DNA of 36,463 bases, taken from Russula earlei. Taxonomy: Eukaryota; Basidiomycota; Agaricomycetes; Russulales; Russulaceae. The notes under the pieces were generated by a model. That model worked only from the letters and a program-made list of their open reading frames with translations, made no database searches and was not told where the DNA came from. Of the stretch, positions 1 to 10,400 are shown piece after piece (positions within the stretch are counted from its first letter, which is position 1; each line of letters begins with the position of its first letter). A program made the translations under genes and the position numbers. The stretch spans positions 1 to 36,463 of the forward strand of contig JAGFNK010000523.1 of NCBI GenBank assembly GCA_025769875.1. Direction: 5' to 3'.

Positions 1-590
1 TATGTTTTGCATGGATCTCAACATGATCTCAACCAAATGGCATGTGCCAATTTATCCCAGAACACCTAGAATGTCCCTCCCAATGGCATGGAGACTCCTG
101 CCACCTCTAGGAAGCAGGGTGGCTTCAATTACAACCAAGAAAAGGGCAACTATCCCAATCAATGAGGTAGCCTAGCTGAGTTTGATGTGTGGCACCAGCA
201 AGAGGAAGAAGCACATGCTATTCAATTTGTCATTTCCTTGACCCAATCCAACAAGGGGCTGCTCTGGTCTGAGTGGCACATATATGTTTGTTCATGCTGG
301 ATGTCTAGAGGGGGATCAAAATATGTAAAAATAAAACCTAAGCAGAAACACAAGATCAAATCTAAGAAAATGGGATGCCAATGCCAGATCATGATCAAAT
401 TGTATCCGCACATGCCAGTGGTCCTTGGTCACTATATCATGGAGCACAATCATGAAATTGCATTCACCAATGTCAAGTATACTCAGCTATCACACAGAGC
501 CTGAGATCAAATTGCATCCATGTTAGAGGCTAAGGTGGACATCAGAGAAATCATATGTAATCAATCTATTTTTTTGTCACACCAGATATC
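1..590 (+). pseudogene. MULE-type transposase N-terminal remnant (FAR1-like zinc-binding region)
   Basis: The frame read through 187-504 contains GCQCQIMIKLYP followed by a C-terminal HYIMEHNHEI, the C-x-C ... H-x-HNH arrangement of FAR1/GCM-WRKY-like DNA-binding domains found at the start of Mutator-like transposases. An in-frame TGA lies just upstream at 163-165 and another stop at 502-504. The frame resumes afterwards with a sequence reading DQIASMLEAKVDIREI. No DDE core is present; the copy ends where the Harbinger element begins at 594. What is seen is the Cys/His pattern and the broken frame. The family call is inference from the motif, and I cannot exclude another zinc-finger transposase. 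Confidence 0.5.
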
Positions 591-593
591 TGA

Positions 594-768
594 GGCCCAT
601 GATACCAACCGAGAATTCTTGAACTTCAAACTTGAACTTGAATTTTGGGATTTTCCAGGAGTGACTGGTGTGACCAGTGTGATATAAGTGACATTGCATA
701 TATGATAAACTAATAGGTTTTTTTTTAATATGAGTTTTTATTCGCTTGTGATTTGCATATTCACATAT
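594..768 (+). repeat. Harbinger left terminal inverted repeat
   Basis: About 175 bases match the complement of 4561-4734 with only a few differences, including the run through an AT-rich stretch and TTTGCATATTCAC. This is longer than the 15-50 bp inverted repeats usual for the superfamily. The length may reflect a promoter-containing end shared by the MITE derivative. Confidence 0.9.
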
Positions 769-879
769 TTGTGTATTTGTGTGTGATTGCACATGTGTGA
801 GCCCTTTGTCAGTACCTTTTTCACCTTCACTTCAGCATCGCCCCACACTTTATTTTCCTGATCCTGATCATCACCTCCC

Positions 880-2070
880 ATGCAGACCTGCTTGTCAAGA
901 AGCTCTGATTCCTCTGCAGAAGAAAATCAAGCAGATATCAAGGCAAGATGGATGACTGAGGAGGAAGCCAAGTTCTTAAACTTCCTCTTGGAGCACAAGG
1001 ACCAAATGACGTCCAATGCTATGTTCAAGAATCAAGTCTTCAATGAGGCAGCCAGTCAAATTAGGTCCCTTTGTAAGAAGGGTGGCTTCAAAACTCTGAG
1101 CTCATGCAAGATGAAGTGGCAAAGGGTATGTGTTTCTCTTTTCACTACACCTCAACACTGACACTGTTCAACTAGATGAAGACTGACTGGGACACCATTT
1201 CAGCGATCAAAAATAAGTCTGGCATGGCTTGGGATGATGTGACAGGAATGGACATATCAGCAGAAAATCAAAATCAGGCAGTGTATGATGAGCTGGTTGC
1301 GGTGTGTCTGTAACTCCTGATTTGTTGACAATATCTTACTTTAGTAGGACAAACCAGCAGTCAAGAAGTTCCACCACAAGGGCTGGCCACATTGCAAGGC
1401 CATGGAATCTCTCGTAGGAACAAAAACCAAAGGCAAACATGCGTACTGGGCTTCGCAGCCAACACCTCATGCGGAGCATGCTCCATCCCAGCCACCTACA
1501 CCTGCTCACCTGACCCCTGATTTGTCTCAAGTCAGTGGCAGCAGGAGGGCATCGACTTCACCATCAAATACCTCATTCGACTTCACAAATACCTCATTTG
1601 ACTTTGTAACCAACAAGCATAAATCACCTCACATTGACAATATCCTGATGTCTGAAACATCTTCAGCTAAAAAACAGAAGGGTGACACCGTGGTGTCTGC
1701 TGTCATGGGTGTTACAGTGGTCATGAACAGAGTTGTTGATGTCTTTGACTCAACTGTCCATTCTCTTGGTCTCTCCCTGCCCATGCCTGAAATTGCACCC
1801 ACACCCACACTCGCAGGTGATACTGTACCTGGATTTTTGGCACTTCCCAAGTATGCATGTTGGACACTGGCAGTCCAACGCCTTGCCAGTGATATCAAGG
1901 ATATCACAAATGGTTGTTGGTTGCTGACTGATGATATTGTCCCAGCATTATCCCTGTTTGCCAATTGCGGCATCAGAGAGGTGGATGGCTACCTTGTGCT
2001 CATATCTGTGGAGTCATCACATGAGTTTGCACATGGATACATATGTAATCTGGTGGAGAAAGTGAAGTGA
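880..2070 (+). CDS. Harbinger accessory protein, SANT/Myb-like DNA-binding protein (three exons)
   Basis: This is the second protein of PIF/Harbinger elements; in known members it binds the transposon ends and helps bring the transposase into the nucleus. I read exon 1 at 880-1125, exon 2 at 1176-1301 and exon 3 at 1348-2070. Both introns are phase 0, have GT-AG borders and are 50 and 46 bases long; together they give 364 residues. The N-terminal ~120 residues carry the Trp-rich trihelix pattern (ARWMTEEEAKFLNFLLEHKD, then MKWQR, then KSGMAWDD). The middle is Pro/Ser/Thr-rich and probably disordered, and the C-terminal ~120 residues resemble no motif I know. The frame is open through all three exons, so the protein may still be made. 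It lies 5' of the transposase gene in the same orientation. Confidence 0.75.
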
Positions 2071-2219
2071 GCGTAAGCAATGATTTGTGTTGTTGTGTCA
2101 TGTATGTGTATCCAAATAAATATTTCACATATTGTGAAATTACATGTGATGTGCCAAAAAAAAATTCTGTCAAAAAGTTGCACACTTTGTCCCCATTGTT
2201 GTCCCCTCCCTCACTCAAG

Positions 2220-4566
2220 ATGCCCAATAACCCTCATCAGCAATGGGTACAATGGCGATGCCAATGGCACCAACAGCTCTATGTCATGTTAAATATGTCA
2301 ACTGTTCTCCTACTTTGCTGCCAAGCATTACTTGAGCTCCTTGAACCCCTCTATTGTCCTTCTATCCCATATCACACATCTTCATACACTGGGGCTAAGT
2401 GGGTTGAGGACCTACTCACTGGCCATCCAGAGCGCATTTGGACTGAGCTTGGGGTGCATAAAAAAGTATTTATCATCCTCCAGTGTGTTATGAACCAAGG
2501 CCAAGTCCTGACCGTAGATGGTCCTACTTCACTCCAAAGGGATCTCTCTCATTTCACATTACCAACTCCCTTCCATTTTCTGGGCTATCCCTCCTGCAGT
2601 GCAAGATATTGCTACTACAAAGACAACTATAACACGACCAGACACCCGTTTTCCAATCAGGTAATCATCGCGTGGCAGCCACATGATCACCCAGCCACCA
2701 AGAACCCAAAACAGTGGCACAAACTCTTAGAAACCATCGCATAACTCATCTGACATCATCAAGGCCCCAATGACATCATGGCTGACTAAGCAACTCCACA
2801 GTGACCTCATAGGCTCACTAAGCGCTCCACAGTGATATCATAATGATGTCATCGCTCCACAATGATCAGTAATGTGCTCAGTAAGCCTGAAACTTGACAC
2901 AAGCAAGTTTATGCCTCTGTAGTCCTATTGGATGGTACTGAGAAGTCTAGAGTAGTCTTAGTTCTTTGTAATCGACCCTGTACACTGTATATAAGCCCCA
3001 ATGAAGTATGGCAGTCGTCAGACTGTCCATTTGTGATACTCTCATCCTCCTGGGTACTCCCCTGCGACCGCTCAGTTTAAAGACTCCCCTCGCCTCCAAG
3101 GTACTCTTCAACGACTGCCTTGTTTAAAGCCCTCTCGCTGCACTGGCCTCCGCTCTTCGCCTCTGCCTCTTGCAACACCTACCAGTCCCCATCTGGTACC
3201 TCCTCATCGTTTGGCTCATCCTCCTGTTCAACGCCGCCTTCGCCGCGTACCATCTGTTCTGACCCTTGCCCACCTGCTCCTGAGTCCTTAGTGATCAGCA
3301 GTACGTGTCTTGACACAGCGGATCCTCCAACAACTTGGTATCTCATCATCATGACATGTCCAAGTCAAAGAACAAATTGCTATCTTCCTTTATACAGCTG
3401 TCACAGGGCTGCCATCGACACATGTCAGAGAGTGTTTTCAGCAGTCACCCCACACCATTTCAAAGTAAGTATCTCTCAGGTTTCTTTCAGATGTCTTCTG
3501 ATGGATAGCTAGGTATTTTAAAAAAATTCTAGGTGTTCTCTCGAGCCCTCCCTTCTACACCACATTTGTGCGCCTTCCTGATGCCAATTCACCCCCTCAC
3601 CCCTTTATCCAAAGCAACCCCAAATTCTTTCCATTTCTCAAGGACGTGCTGGGTGCTATCGATGGTACACATATCAACTGTTTCACCACTGCTGCAGAGC
3701 ATGATGCGGCAAGGAACCACAAAGGAGGTCTCACACAGAACTGCCTCATAGGATGCTCATTCAACCTCTGCTTCACCTACCTGCTGACTGGTTGGGAGGG
3801 TTCCACTGCTGATGTGACACTTTTTCATGCAGCATGTCATTCTGATCTTCATGTCCCAAGGGGGAAGTATTATCTTGGTGATGCAGGTTTTGCCTCGTCA
3901 GATGTACTTCTCACCCCTTATCAAGGTGTGCGGTACCATCTAGCTGAATGGGGCTGTGCTCACACAAGGTGAGTCTTTGTTGTCTTACTTTCAAGTTGTC
4001 TTACTGATGTTTGTCCTAGGCCACACACACCCAAGGAGCTGTTCAATTTGCATCATGCCCAAGCTCGCAATGTCATTGAATGCATTTTCAGAATTCTCAA
4101 GCAGCGTTTCAACATTCTCTCACAACCCTGTGAGTATGACATGGGAGTTCAAGCACGCGTCCCATGTGCACTCGCAGCACTTCACAATCTTATTCATGCA
4201 TATGACTCTAGGGAGATTGGCACCTTTGATGACCAAGTGGCTGACCTCCAGATGGATGCACAAGAAGAGGAAGCGCTGGCTGGTGAACTTGGAACAGGCC
4301 CTGTAATGCAGCATGAGAGGGAGCGAGCAAATATCAGGCAAGATAAAATTGCTGATGACATGTGGGAGCAGTATCAGAGAATTCAGAGGGACATGCAGAA
4401 TGTGTTATTGAATAGTGTTTTTTTCAAAAAAAGATTTTCCATTTCTTCTTCAAAAATCTCTCACTCCACATGCATGGATCTGGGCCCTACAGTATGCCTC
4501 AGCAACATTCAGTGGACACAGCAGGCTGAGTCAGTTCCCAGTCACAGCTGCAATCACAATACGTGA
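2220..4566 (+). pseudogene. PIF/Harbinger DDE transposase gene, split by a solo LTR
   Basis: The N-terminal part (2220-2485) ends in HPERIWTELGVHKKVFIILQ. The frame resumes after the LTR at 3316 with ILQQLG and then QIAIFLYTAVTG, the helical region before the catalytic core. The DDE_Tnp_4 core follows: VLGAIDGTHI (first Asp, near 3660), GWEGSTADVTLF, GKYYLGDAGF (second Asp, near 3880) and ARNVIECIFRILKQRF (Glu, near 4080). All three catalytic residues are present. Introns are visible at 3969-4019 (GT-AG) and probably between about 3469 and 3530, where the precise borders are unclear. The last frame stops at 4564-4566, within the right inverted repeat. Apart from the 830-bp insertion I see no clear disabling mutation in the core. 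Confidence 0.85.
2486..3315 (+). mobile_element. Solo LTR, family A (Gypsy-1 type), copy A1
   Basis: 830 bases running TGTTATGAACC to GTGTCTTGACA, matching the Gypsy-1 LTRs at 27093 and 35954 in the opposite orientation. It is flanked by CAGTG (2481-2485) and CAGCG (3316-3320), a five-base target duplication with one change. It splits the Harbinger transposase gene. A TATA box lies near 2989 and the predicted start motif CAGACTGTCCA about 30 bases later. The hydrophobic reading frame of the leader is present but ends early at a TGA where other copies have CGA. Confidence 0.92.
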
Positions 4567-4734
4567 ATATGCAAATCACAAGCTAATAAAAACTCATATT
4601 AAAAAAAAAACCTATTAGTTTATCATATATGCAATGTCACTTATATCACACTGGTCACACCAGTCACTCCCAGAAAATCCCAAAATTCAAGTTCAAGTTT
4701 GAAGTTCGAGAATTCTTGGTTGGTATCATGGGCC
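4561..4734 (-). repeat. Harbinger right terminal inverted repeat
   Basis: Reverse complement of the left repeat. It contains the stop codon of the transposase frame (4564-4566) and ends in ATCATGGGCC before a TTA flank. Confidence 0.9.
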
Positions 4735-4737
4735 TTA

Positions 4738-5053
4738 GAGACTTGAGGTACTTTCTGAGGCAAATGCTTGATTTCTTGGAAGCCTACAAGTTCCAAAGCG
4801 AGAATCCAGTGATATTCACAGGAGAACGAGCTTAGGGCTTGTTCTTGTCAACTTGGAGGTTCATATACATTTGGGATGTTATATCAAATGACATCCTTGA
4901 GGTAGAAGGGAGGCAATTGATTGGGAACATGTGAGAAGGTAATGATAAACATGAGTTACATATGGAAGTCATCAAACATGAATAAGACATGAGTTCTGTC
5001 TAGGTAGGCTGGCCCAGTTGCCGGTCCATTCCAAAGTGTCAGTTCTTGTGACA
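4738..5053 (-). repeat. Truncated, diverged LTR related to family B (Gypsy-2 type)
   Basis: Aligns with the distal part of the Gypsy-2 LTR, sharing GCTTAGGGCTTGTTCT, a match to the TATA region, TAGGTAGGCTGGCCCAGTTG and a terminal TTGTGACA at 5047-5053. The part that would hold the other LTR end is missing; it stops exactly at the Harbinger border. It is too diverged from Gypsy-2 to be a recent copy. Confidence 0.75.
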
Positions 5054-5966
5054 ATTGAAGCCCAAACCAGCCCCCGTTGCAACATTGAGTCAATTCCAGC
5101 TGGAGGACCTTGATGGGCAGTCAGATGAAGAAGTATTGCATAGTGATGTGGGGAATAAGGCCTATGATGACAGGTTTAGTGTCTAGTGATGTGTTTTGAC
5201 AGTTCCAGATGCATCTGACAGTAATATGAGGCCAATGACTGCCTGTAATGAGATTCAGCAGTTTGATGCAGAAGTGGGATGTCACACTGTCACAGGTGTG
5301 AGTTGACAGTTGACATCTTTTCGCAAAAAGTGTCATGGTCCAGAAAAGGCAAGCACCCCACCAACTTGGCTCCTCAAGGCAATTCCCATCAACTCTGCAA
5401 TTGTTTTCAAATGCAGGTAATAATTACACACAATTCTTAGTTAAGCACAACAAAAAATAATAATAAATAAAAAACCAAACTAAAAAAAAATTATTGTTAA
5501 AGGCCAAGAATGCATGCAGGGACACACAGAATGATAGAACTCAGGTTCTATTATTATAGACTAGCCTACTCATAGGTACATATTTATACACCAAAGTTGA
5601 GTAGCTAAAAGAAAAGGAAAGAAAAAAAAATAAAGAGAAAAGCCTAGCCAGAGGTGGGTCAGCATGCATGAAGGCCATTGTAATGGCATGACATGTATTA
5701 TGGGTGGGATGATGGAGGGGGGGTCAAGCACATCAGATCACGCATGTGGTGAGCATGCAGGCACCAGGGGAGCAGCTGTGGCATGTGGAGTGTCATCTCC
5801 ATTGTGCATGCTGCAATGATTCAGATTCTGAGAGGCCCACCAGGGCAGTCCTGCATACCCTAGACCAGAGGCAAGAACATGAAGAAAAAAAAAAGGAAGA
5901 AAAAAGAAGAAAAGAAAGGGAAAAAGAAAGAAAGCACCAGGAAGCCAGAACACTGCTCGGTGACAT
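5054..5966. other. Unassigned non-coding stretch
   Basis: No frame here has recognisable protein features. It contains AT-rich runs around 5440-5500 and 5600-5640 and a 54-base uninterrupted purine run at 5881-5934 made of short A and G blocks. I see no LTR ends, inverted repeats or RNA gene. It may be the remains of older elements. Confidence 0.5.
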
Positions 5967-7340
5967 CGAGGGTGGTATTAGGCAGGACCATTCGGCCTTC
6001 ATTTTAGGGTTCACCGGTTTGTTGGGAGAATGTGCCCACAAAAGCAAATGAGATCATGCAGCATGTGCTGGCATGATAGAGGCAGCAAGGGAGTGGTGTT
6101 GGGCAGGGCCATTCAGCCTTCATGTGGTGTATCAATTTGTTGGGAGGGCATGCACATGATGGCACAGCACACATTGAAGGCAAGATGATGAAGGTGGGGG
6201 AGTGGCATTGGGTGGGACTGTTTGGCCCTTGCGTGCATTGGTTTGTCAGGAGAATGCATGCATGAAGGGATCACAGTCATGCTGTCAAGACACGTACTGC
6301 TGATCACTAAGGACTCAGGAGCAGGTGGGCAAGGGTCGGAACAGATGATACACAGCGAAGGCGGTGTTGAACAGGAGGACGAGCCAAATGATGAGGAGGT
6401 ACCAGATGGGGACTGGTAGATGTTGCAAGAGGCAGAGGCGAAGAGCGGAGGCCAGTGCAGCGAGAGGGCTTTAAACAAGGTGGTCGTTGAAGAGTACCTT
6501 GGAGGCGAGGGAAGTCTTTAAACTGAGCGGTCGCAGGGGAGTACCCAGGAGGATGAGAGTATCACAAATGGACAGTCTGATGACTGCCATACTTCATTGG
6601 GGCTTATATACAGTGTACAGGGTCGATTACAAAGAACTGAGACTACTCTAGACTCTTCAGTACCCTCCAATGGGACTACAGAGGCATAAACTTGCTTGTG
6701 TCAAGTTTCAGGCTTACTGAGCGCATTACTGATCATTGTGGAGTGATGACATCATTATGATATCACTGTGGAGTGCTTAGTGAGCCTATGAGGTCACTGT
6801 GGAGTTGCTCAGTCAGCTATGATGTCATTGGAGCCTTGATGATGTCAGATGAGTTATGCAATGGTTTCTAAGAGTTTGTGCCGCTGTTTTGGGTTCTTGG
6901 TGGCTGGGCGATCATGTGGCTACCACGTGATGATTACCCAATTAGAACACGGGTGTCTGGTCATGTTATAGTGTCTTTGCAATAGCGATATCTTGCACTG
7001 CAGGAGGGATAGCCCAGAAAACGGAAGGGAGTTGGTGATGCAAAATGAGGAAGATCTCTTTGGAGTGAAATAGGACCATCTACGGTCAGGGCCTGGCCTT
7101 GGTTTGTAACACATGCAGCATGTGTTGGCAGGATGATGGAGGTGAGTCAGGCGATGAGGGAGTGGCATTGGTGGGGCTGTTCAGCCTTTGTGTGGTGCCA
7201 ATTTGTTAGGAGGGCATCCCTGTTGTGATTGCAAGGGCATGATGTCTGTTGCTAGCAGGATGGCCGAGGTGCAAGGGAGTGGGATGTGGCTTGGGCATCA
7301 TTGCAGTGGAAGAGTGTGGTGTGACATTGACCCTCTGTTA
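5967..7340 (+). repeat. Degenerate tandem repeat, about 110-125 bp period, split by LTR A2
   Basis: Units starting near 5967, 6089, 6199, 7158 and 7275 share the pattern GGAGTGGCATTGGG, then a GCC...TTCAGCCTT block, then TTTGTTGGGAGGGCATGC. The third unit is opened by the solo LTR at 6283-7111, whose CATGC target duplication lies in the repeat. There is no coding potential; it is an unclassified minisatellite-like array. Confidence 0.7.
6283..7111 (-). mobile_element. Solo LTR, family A, copy A2
   Basis: 829 bases, minus orientation, flanked by perfect five-base duplications CATGC (6278-6282 and 7112-7116). Compared with the Gypsy-1 LTRs it carries CpG-to-TpG or CpA changes, so it is older. 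The leader reading frame for the hydrophobic peptide is intact in this copy (VPIWYLLIIWLVLLFN core). Confidence 0.95.
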
Positions 7341-7956
7341 TGCCACAATTTCCATTTCAAGTACATTGTCAAGTAATTTATTCTTATTATTAAATAATTA
7401 TATCTATTTTCTGAATTGTAAAGATGTTCAAGCACTGCTCTGCTGACAAAGTCTGACAGTCCAAATTCAGGTGTCACATTTTTGCAAAATTCCAAAGACT
7501 ACAGGTGTGTAAAGGACTTGTTTTTGTGACAATTTGGTGCATCACCAAAATCAGCATACGACAACCTCACAACAGTGGGGAAAAACTATATAGTAAACTA
7601 GAAGTGGTCCAAAGACCTTGCGTAATGTGTCTATCACATAAAGAGTTTGATTTTTTGATGTGGAGAAGTATATGGCAGAATTTTCAAAGTGGTGTATAAA
7701 GGACTACTCAAACACTGTAGAGCAGAAGCTGAGGATGGCATGCAGAGGCATCTTCAAGAACAAATGTGAGACTTGGTCTCTTTCTCTCTTGATTCTTTGC
7801 AGCTCATTTTTCAAGCTCTTAAGTACATTTTGTGTGTATGCTATTTGTAAATACTGATCATAAGTTTTATGAGACAGTATGGAAAATTTTGGGGATCAAG
7901 TAAATAGTGTTGCCTTTGTGGCCTTTAGCTGCAGTGTCAAGCTTGCATTGGGTGAC
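7341..7956. other. Unassigned AT-rich stretch with one exon-like frame
   Basis: A frame beginning near 7660 reads EKYMAEFSKWCIKDYSN and is followed by a GTGAGA...TTTGCAG intron-like segment at about 7766-7801. I do not recognise the protein, the frame is only about 35 residues long, and no family can be named. It abuts the Copia-1 LTR. Confidence 0.35.
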
Positions 7957-8368
7957 TGTCATGATCTACCCCCTTGTTGGTTCATCACTCACTGTTTCCA
8001 CCCTTGTTCTCTCCTCTCCTGTCACCCTTGTCTCTTTGGTTACTGTTTCATCCCTTGATACTGATTGACAAGCCGTCACTTTACCTTTCTTTATGTTTCA
8101 TCTGGTGTTGATCCTCTTTTGCTTTTGACTTACCTTTTATCTATTGTTCCACATATAGTACTGTACAGCCTTACTACATACAGTATTCAAGTGCCTGTAA
8201 AAGCTGGGGAATACCCTAAGCTTAGCTTTGTCCCATTTCCTGTCACATCCCCTGCCCTGTATACTCTCTCAATCACAACTTGCTTGTGCTAGCTTACATC
8301 CTGCTTGACCTGAGCACACCACAAAGGCACTCCATGTGTCTTTGCCTTTGGTGGAGCAAAATCCACCA
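7957..8368 (-). repeat. Copia-1 3' LTR (family E)
   Basis: Read on the minus strand it runs from about TGGTGGATTTTGC to TAGATCATGACA. Its last ~300 bases match the solo LTR at 9218-9736, which is in the opposite orientation. The 5' border is inferred from the purine tract next to it and may be off by a few bases. Confidence 0.75.
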
Positions 8369-8378
8369 CTCCCCTCTC
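8369..8378 (-). other. Copia-1 polypurine tract
   Basis: On the minus strand GAGAGGGGAG directly precedes the LTR and overlaps the RNase H stop codon (8377-8379). A purine tract here primes plus-strand DNA synthesis in LTR retrotransposons. Confidence 0.65.
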
Positions 8379-9217
8379 AAGCTTGACACAATCCCAGAGA
8401 GGAGACATGAAAAAGCACCTTCCACTTGGGAAGGGCTTTGGTCAACATGTCCATGGTCATATCATCCATTGGACAGTAGACTAGCTTTAGCACTTTGTCA
8501 GCAACATTGTGCTGAATGAAGTGATATTGAATATGGATGTGCTTGGTCCATGTGTGGTAGTTGTTGCATAGCAAGCTTGAGCACTGACTGGTTGTTGCAA
8601 TAGAGTGTTGTGGGGGTGCTTTGTGCTTGGAAAAGTTCCTCTATGAGTCTTCAGAGTCAGATGGCCTCCTTTGCCACATGCATTGCAGTGACATATTTGG
8701 CCTCAGCAGTGGAAAGAGTGACAAGCTCCTGCTTCTAGGAGCTCCAGGATACTGCCCCTCCATCAATGAGGAAGGTGTGCCCTGAAATGGCACGTCTATG
8801 TTCTTGGTTCATGCCATCTGTGTTGGTGTACCCCAATAGATCATGATGTTTGCTGCCATAAGTCAGCTTGTGTCCTGGTGCCAGCCAAGTATTGGAATAT
8901 GTGTTTTATGGCTTCCCATTGGACATTGCCCAGATTCTTGAGATATTGCAATAGATTTGCCATGGCAAATGTGATGTCCAGGTGGGTTGCGATGGAGGCA
9001 TACATGAGGCTACCAATGGCCTCTCTGTATGGTGTTTTCCTCATCTGGGTGAGTTTGGCTGGGCTTCATGGACAGTTGTCCCTGAAGTATGTCACTCCTG
9101 GGACCATGGGCATGTTGGACAGCTTCATGTCTTGAAGTGTGAAATGCAAGAGGATGCTGTTGATGTATGTCATTTGGGATAGGAAAATGGTTTGTGCAGG
9201 TCAGTTGTGATGCCTAG
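8377..9217 (-). pseudogene. Copia-1 reverse transcriptase C-terminus and RNase H remnant
   Basis: The frame at 9044-8841 reads YREAIGSLMYASIATHLDIT and then an EAIKHIFQYLAGT match to the Copia RT connection region. Downstream frames give the RNase H region (STAEAKYVTA near 8690) and the C-terminal MDMLTKALPKWKV typical of Copia, with a stop at 8377-8379. Several frame changes separate these blocks, so it is not functional. It continues upstream across the solo LTR into 9742-9868. Confidence 0.85.
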
Positions 9218-9736
9218 TGTTACAGCGTTGCGGCTGTAAGAGCATTAGCTCAAGGTTCAATGGGGCCAAGTCCCTGTGACTTGGTTCAAGGGTTCAGTGG
9301 GGCCGGCTCAAAGAGACTGGATCAAGGGTTTAGCATCTCAAGGCTGAGTCAGACAATGACTCAGTCCACAGACAGAGTTGATCTCCTGGTTTCACAGAAG
9401 AGGAGGACGATGAGAGAGAGGCAGAGGAGGAAGAGGAACACAAGGGTTCCTTGAGGTGTGCTTAGGTCAAGCAAAGTGTAGGCCAGCACAAGCAAAGTTG
9501 TGATTGAGAGAGAGTACAGGGCAGGGGATGCAACAGGAAATGGGACAAAGCTAAGCTTGGGGCATTCCCCAGCTTCTACAGGCGCTTAAATACTGTATCT
9601 AGCAAGGCTGTACAGTACCATAAGGGACCATCAGCATCAAGGGATGAAATGGTAACCAAGGGATGAGGATGAAACACAAGGATGAAACAATAAGAAGTGA
9701 AACAGGGACGAACCAAAAGAGGGGTAGATCACAACA
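9218..9736 (+). mobile_element. Solo LTR, Copia family E
   Basis: 519 bases, TGTTACAGCG to TAGATCACAACA, flanked by perfect CCTAG duplications (9213-9217 and 9737-9741). It is in the opposite orientation to Copia-1, into whose RT it inserted. It is about 100 bases longer than the Copia-1 LTR at the 5' side, which contains repeated CAAGGGTTCAGTGGGGCC-like blocks. A TTAAATAC promoter-like element lies near 9586. Confidence 0.92.
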
Positions 9737-9741
9737 CCTAG

Positions 9742-9868
9742 GAGCCAATGAATGGGCCCCAGGTTGGTGAGTGAGTACTTGCTGTTGAGTTTTACTTTGT
9801 AATGATCAACTTGGATAAATCACCTGTGAGAGCACAGTGATTGATGTGTATGGTGAGGATGAGGATGT
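9742..9868 (-). pseudogene. Copia-1 RT fragment (region of the catalytic YVDD box)
   Basis: Translated on the minus strand the segment reads ILTIHINHCALTGDLSKLIT and then a GPFIG ending, the place where Copia elements have a VHVDDC box. Both catalytic Asp residues are changed (Asn-His), so the enzyme is dead. The piece lies between the solo Copia LTR and the family A LTR. Confidence 0.75.
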
Positions 9869-9888
9869 TGTTACAAACCAAGGCCAAT

Positions 9889-10382
9889 TGTCACCGACTG
9901 GGGGCGGTGTCGCTGACAAATCGTTTCACACGTGAGATGTGCGCACTAGAATCGAGCGAGATGATGAATTCTCGCGATATTCGGGGATCTCGGTGACAAC
10001 ACAGCAAGGGCTAGTGTGTACCGCAGAGTGGAAAGACGGTGAGTAAGTCTTTGTGTTCGAAGACTTAAAGAGATGAAGGAGTTTCTAAGACAAATGTTTG
10101 ATTCTCTGCAAGCCTACAGTCCCGAAGCTGAATCCAGTGATATTTCACAAGAGAACAAGCTTAGGGCTTGTTCTCTCTTACTGACAGGTTTATATAGACA
10201 GTATTGTCCTATATCAAATAGTAGACATGAAGTAACAACGAGGCGATTGAGACTGGAACACGCTGGAAGGTAGTGGTACATGCAAGGCTGAATGAGTCAT
10301 GAGAACGCGTGGGAATCGTGAGGCCTGTCCGGGTAGGCTTGTCCAGTTGCCTGTCCGGTCTGATGGGCCGGTACTTGTGACA
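9889..10382 (-). repeat. Gypsy-2 3' LTR (family B)
   Basis: TGTCACCGACTGGGGGC to TACTTGTGACA on the plus strand. The TATA sequence reads correctly only on the minus strand (TATATAAACC), matching the coding direction. Confidence 0.93.
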
Positions 10383-10396
10383 TCACCCCCTTGTTA
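10383..10396 (-). other. Gypsy-2 polypurine tract
   Basis: On the minus strand AACAAGGGGGTGA abuts the 3' LTR at 10382. It lies just after the stop codon (10401-10403) of the extra ORF. Confidence 0.7.
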
Positions 10397-10400
10397 ACAT

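Larger units (their letters stand above)
594..4734 (+). mobile_element. PIF/Harbinger DNA transposon, near-complete, interrupted by a solo LTR
   Basis: The element is bounded by long inverted repeats beginning GGCCCATGATACCAACC and ending in its complement. It carries the two genes expected of this superfamily: a SANT/Myb-like DNA-binding protein and a DDE transposase. The family's 3-base target duplication is TWA. Here the right flank is TTA (4735-4737) but the left flank is TGA (591-593), one mismatch. A MITE of the same family at 19325-19878 has perfect TTA flanks and the same GGCCC termini, which fixes the ends. The 830-bp solo LTR at 2486-3315 lies in the transposase gene, so this copy cannot make a transposase now unless the insert is somehow removed. 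Confidence 0.9.

Noticed and set aside
3120..3512. 130-codon plus-strand frame beginning in solo LTR A1
   Set aside because: It runs from the LTR into the Harbinger exon and mixes two elements; it is a shadow of the LTR leader and transposase frames.
5881..5934. Purine run as a retrotransposon polypurine tract
   Set aside because: No LTR start follows it; it is a low-complexity run.
10073..10273. 66-codon frame, repeated at 17518-17690
   Set aside because: It is antisense to the family B LTR promoter and occurs twice only because the LTR does; no domain is visible.
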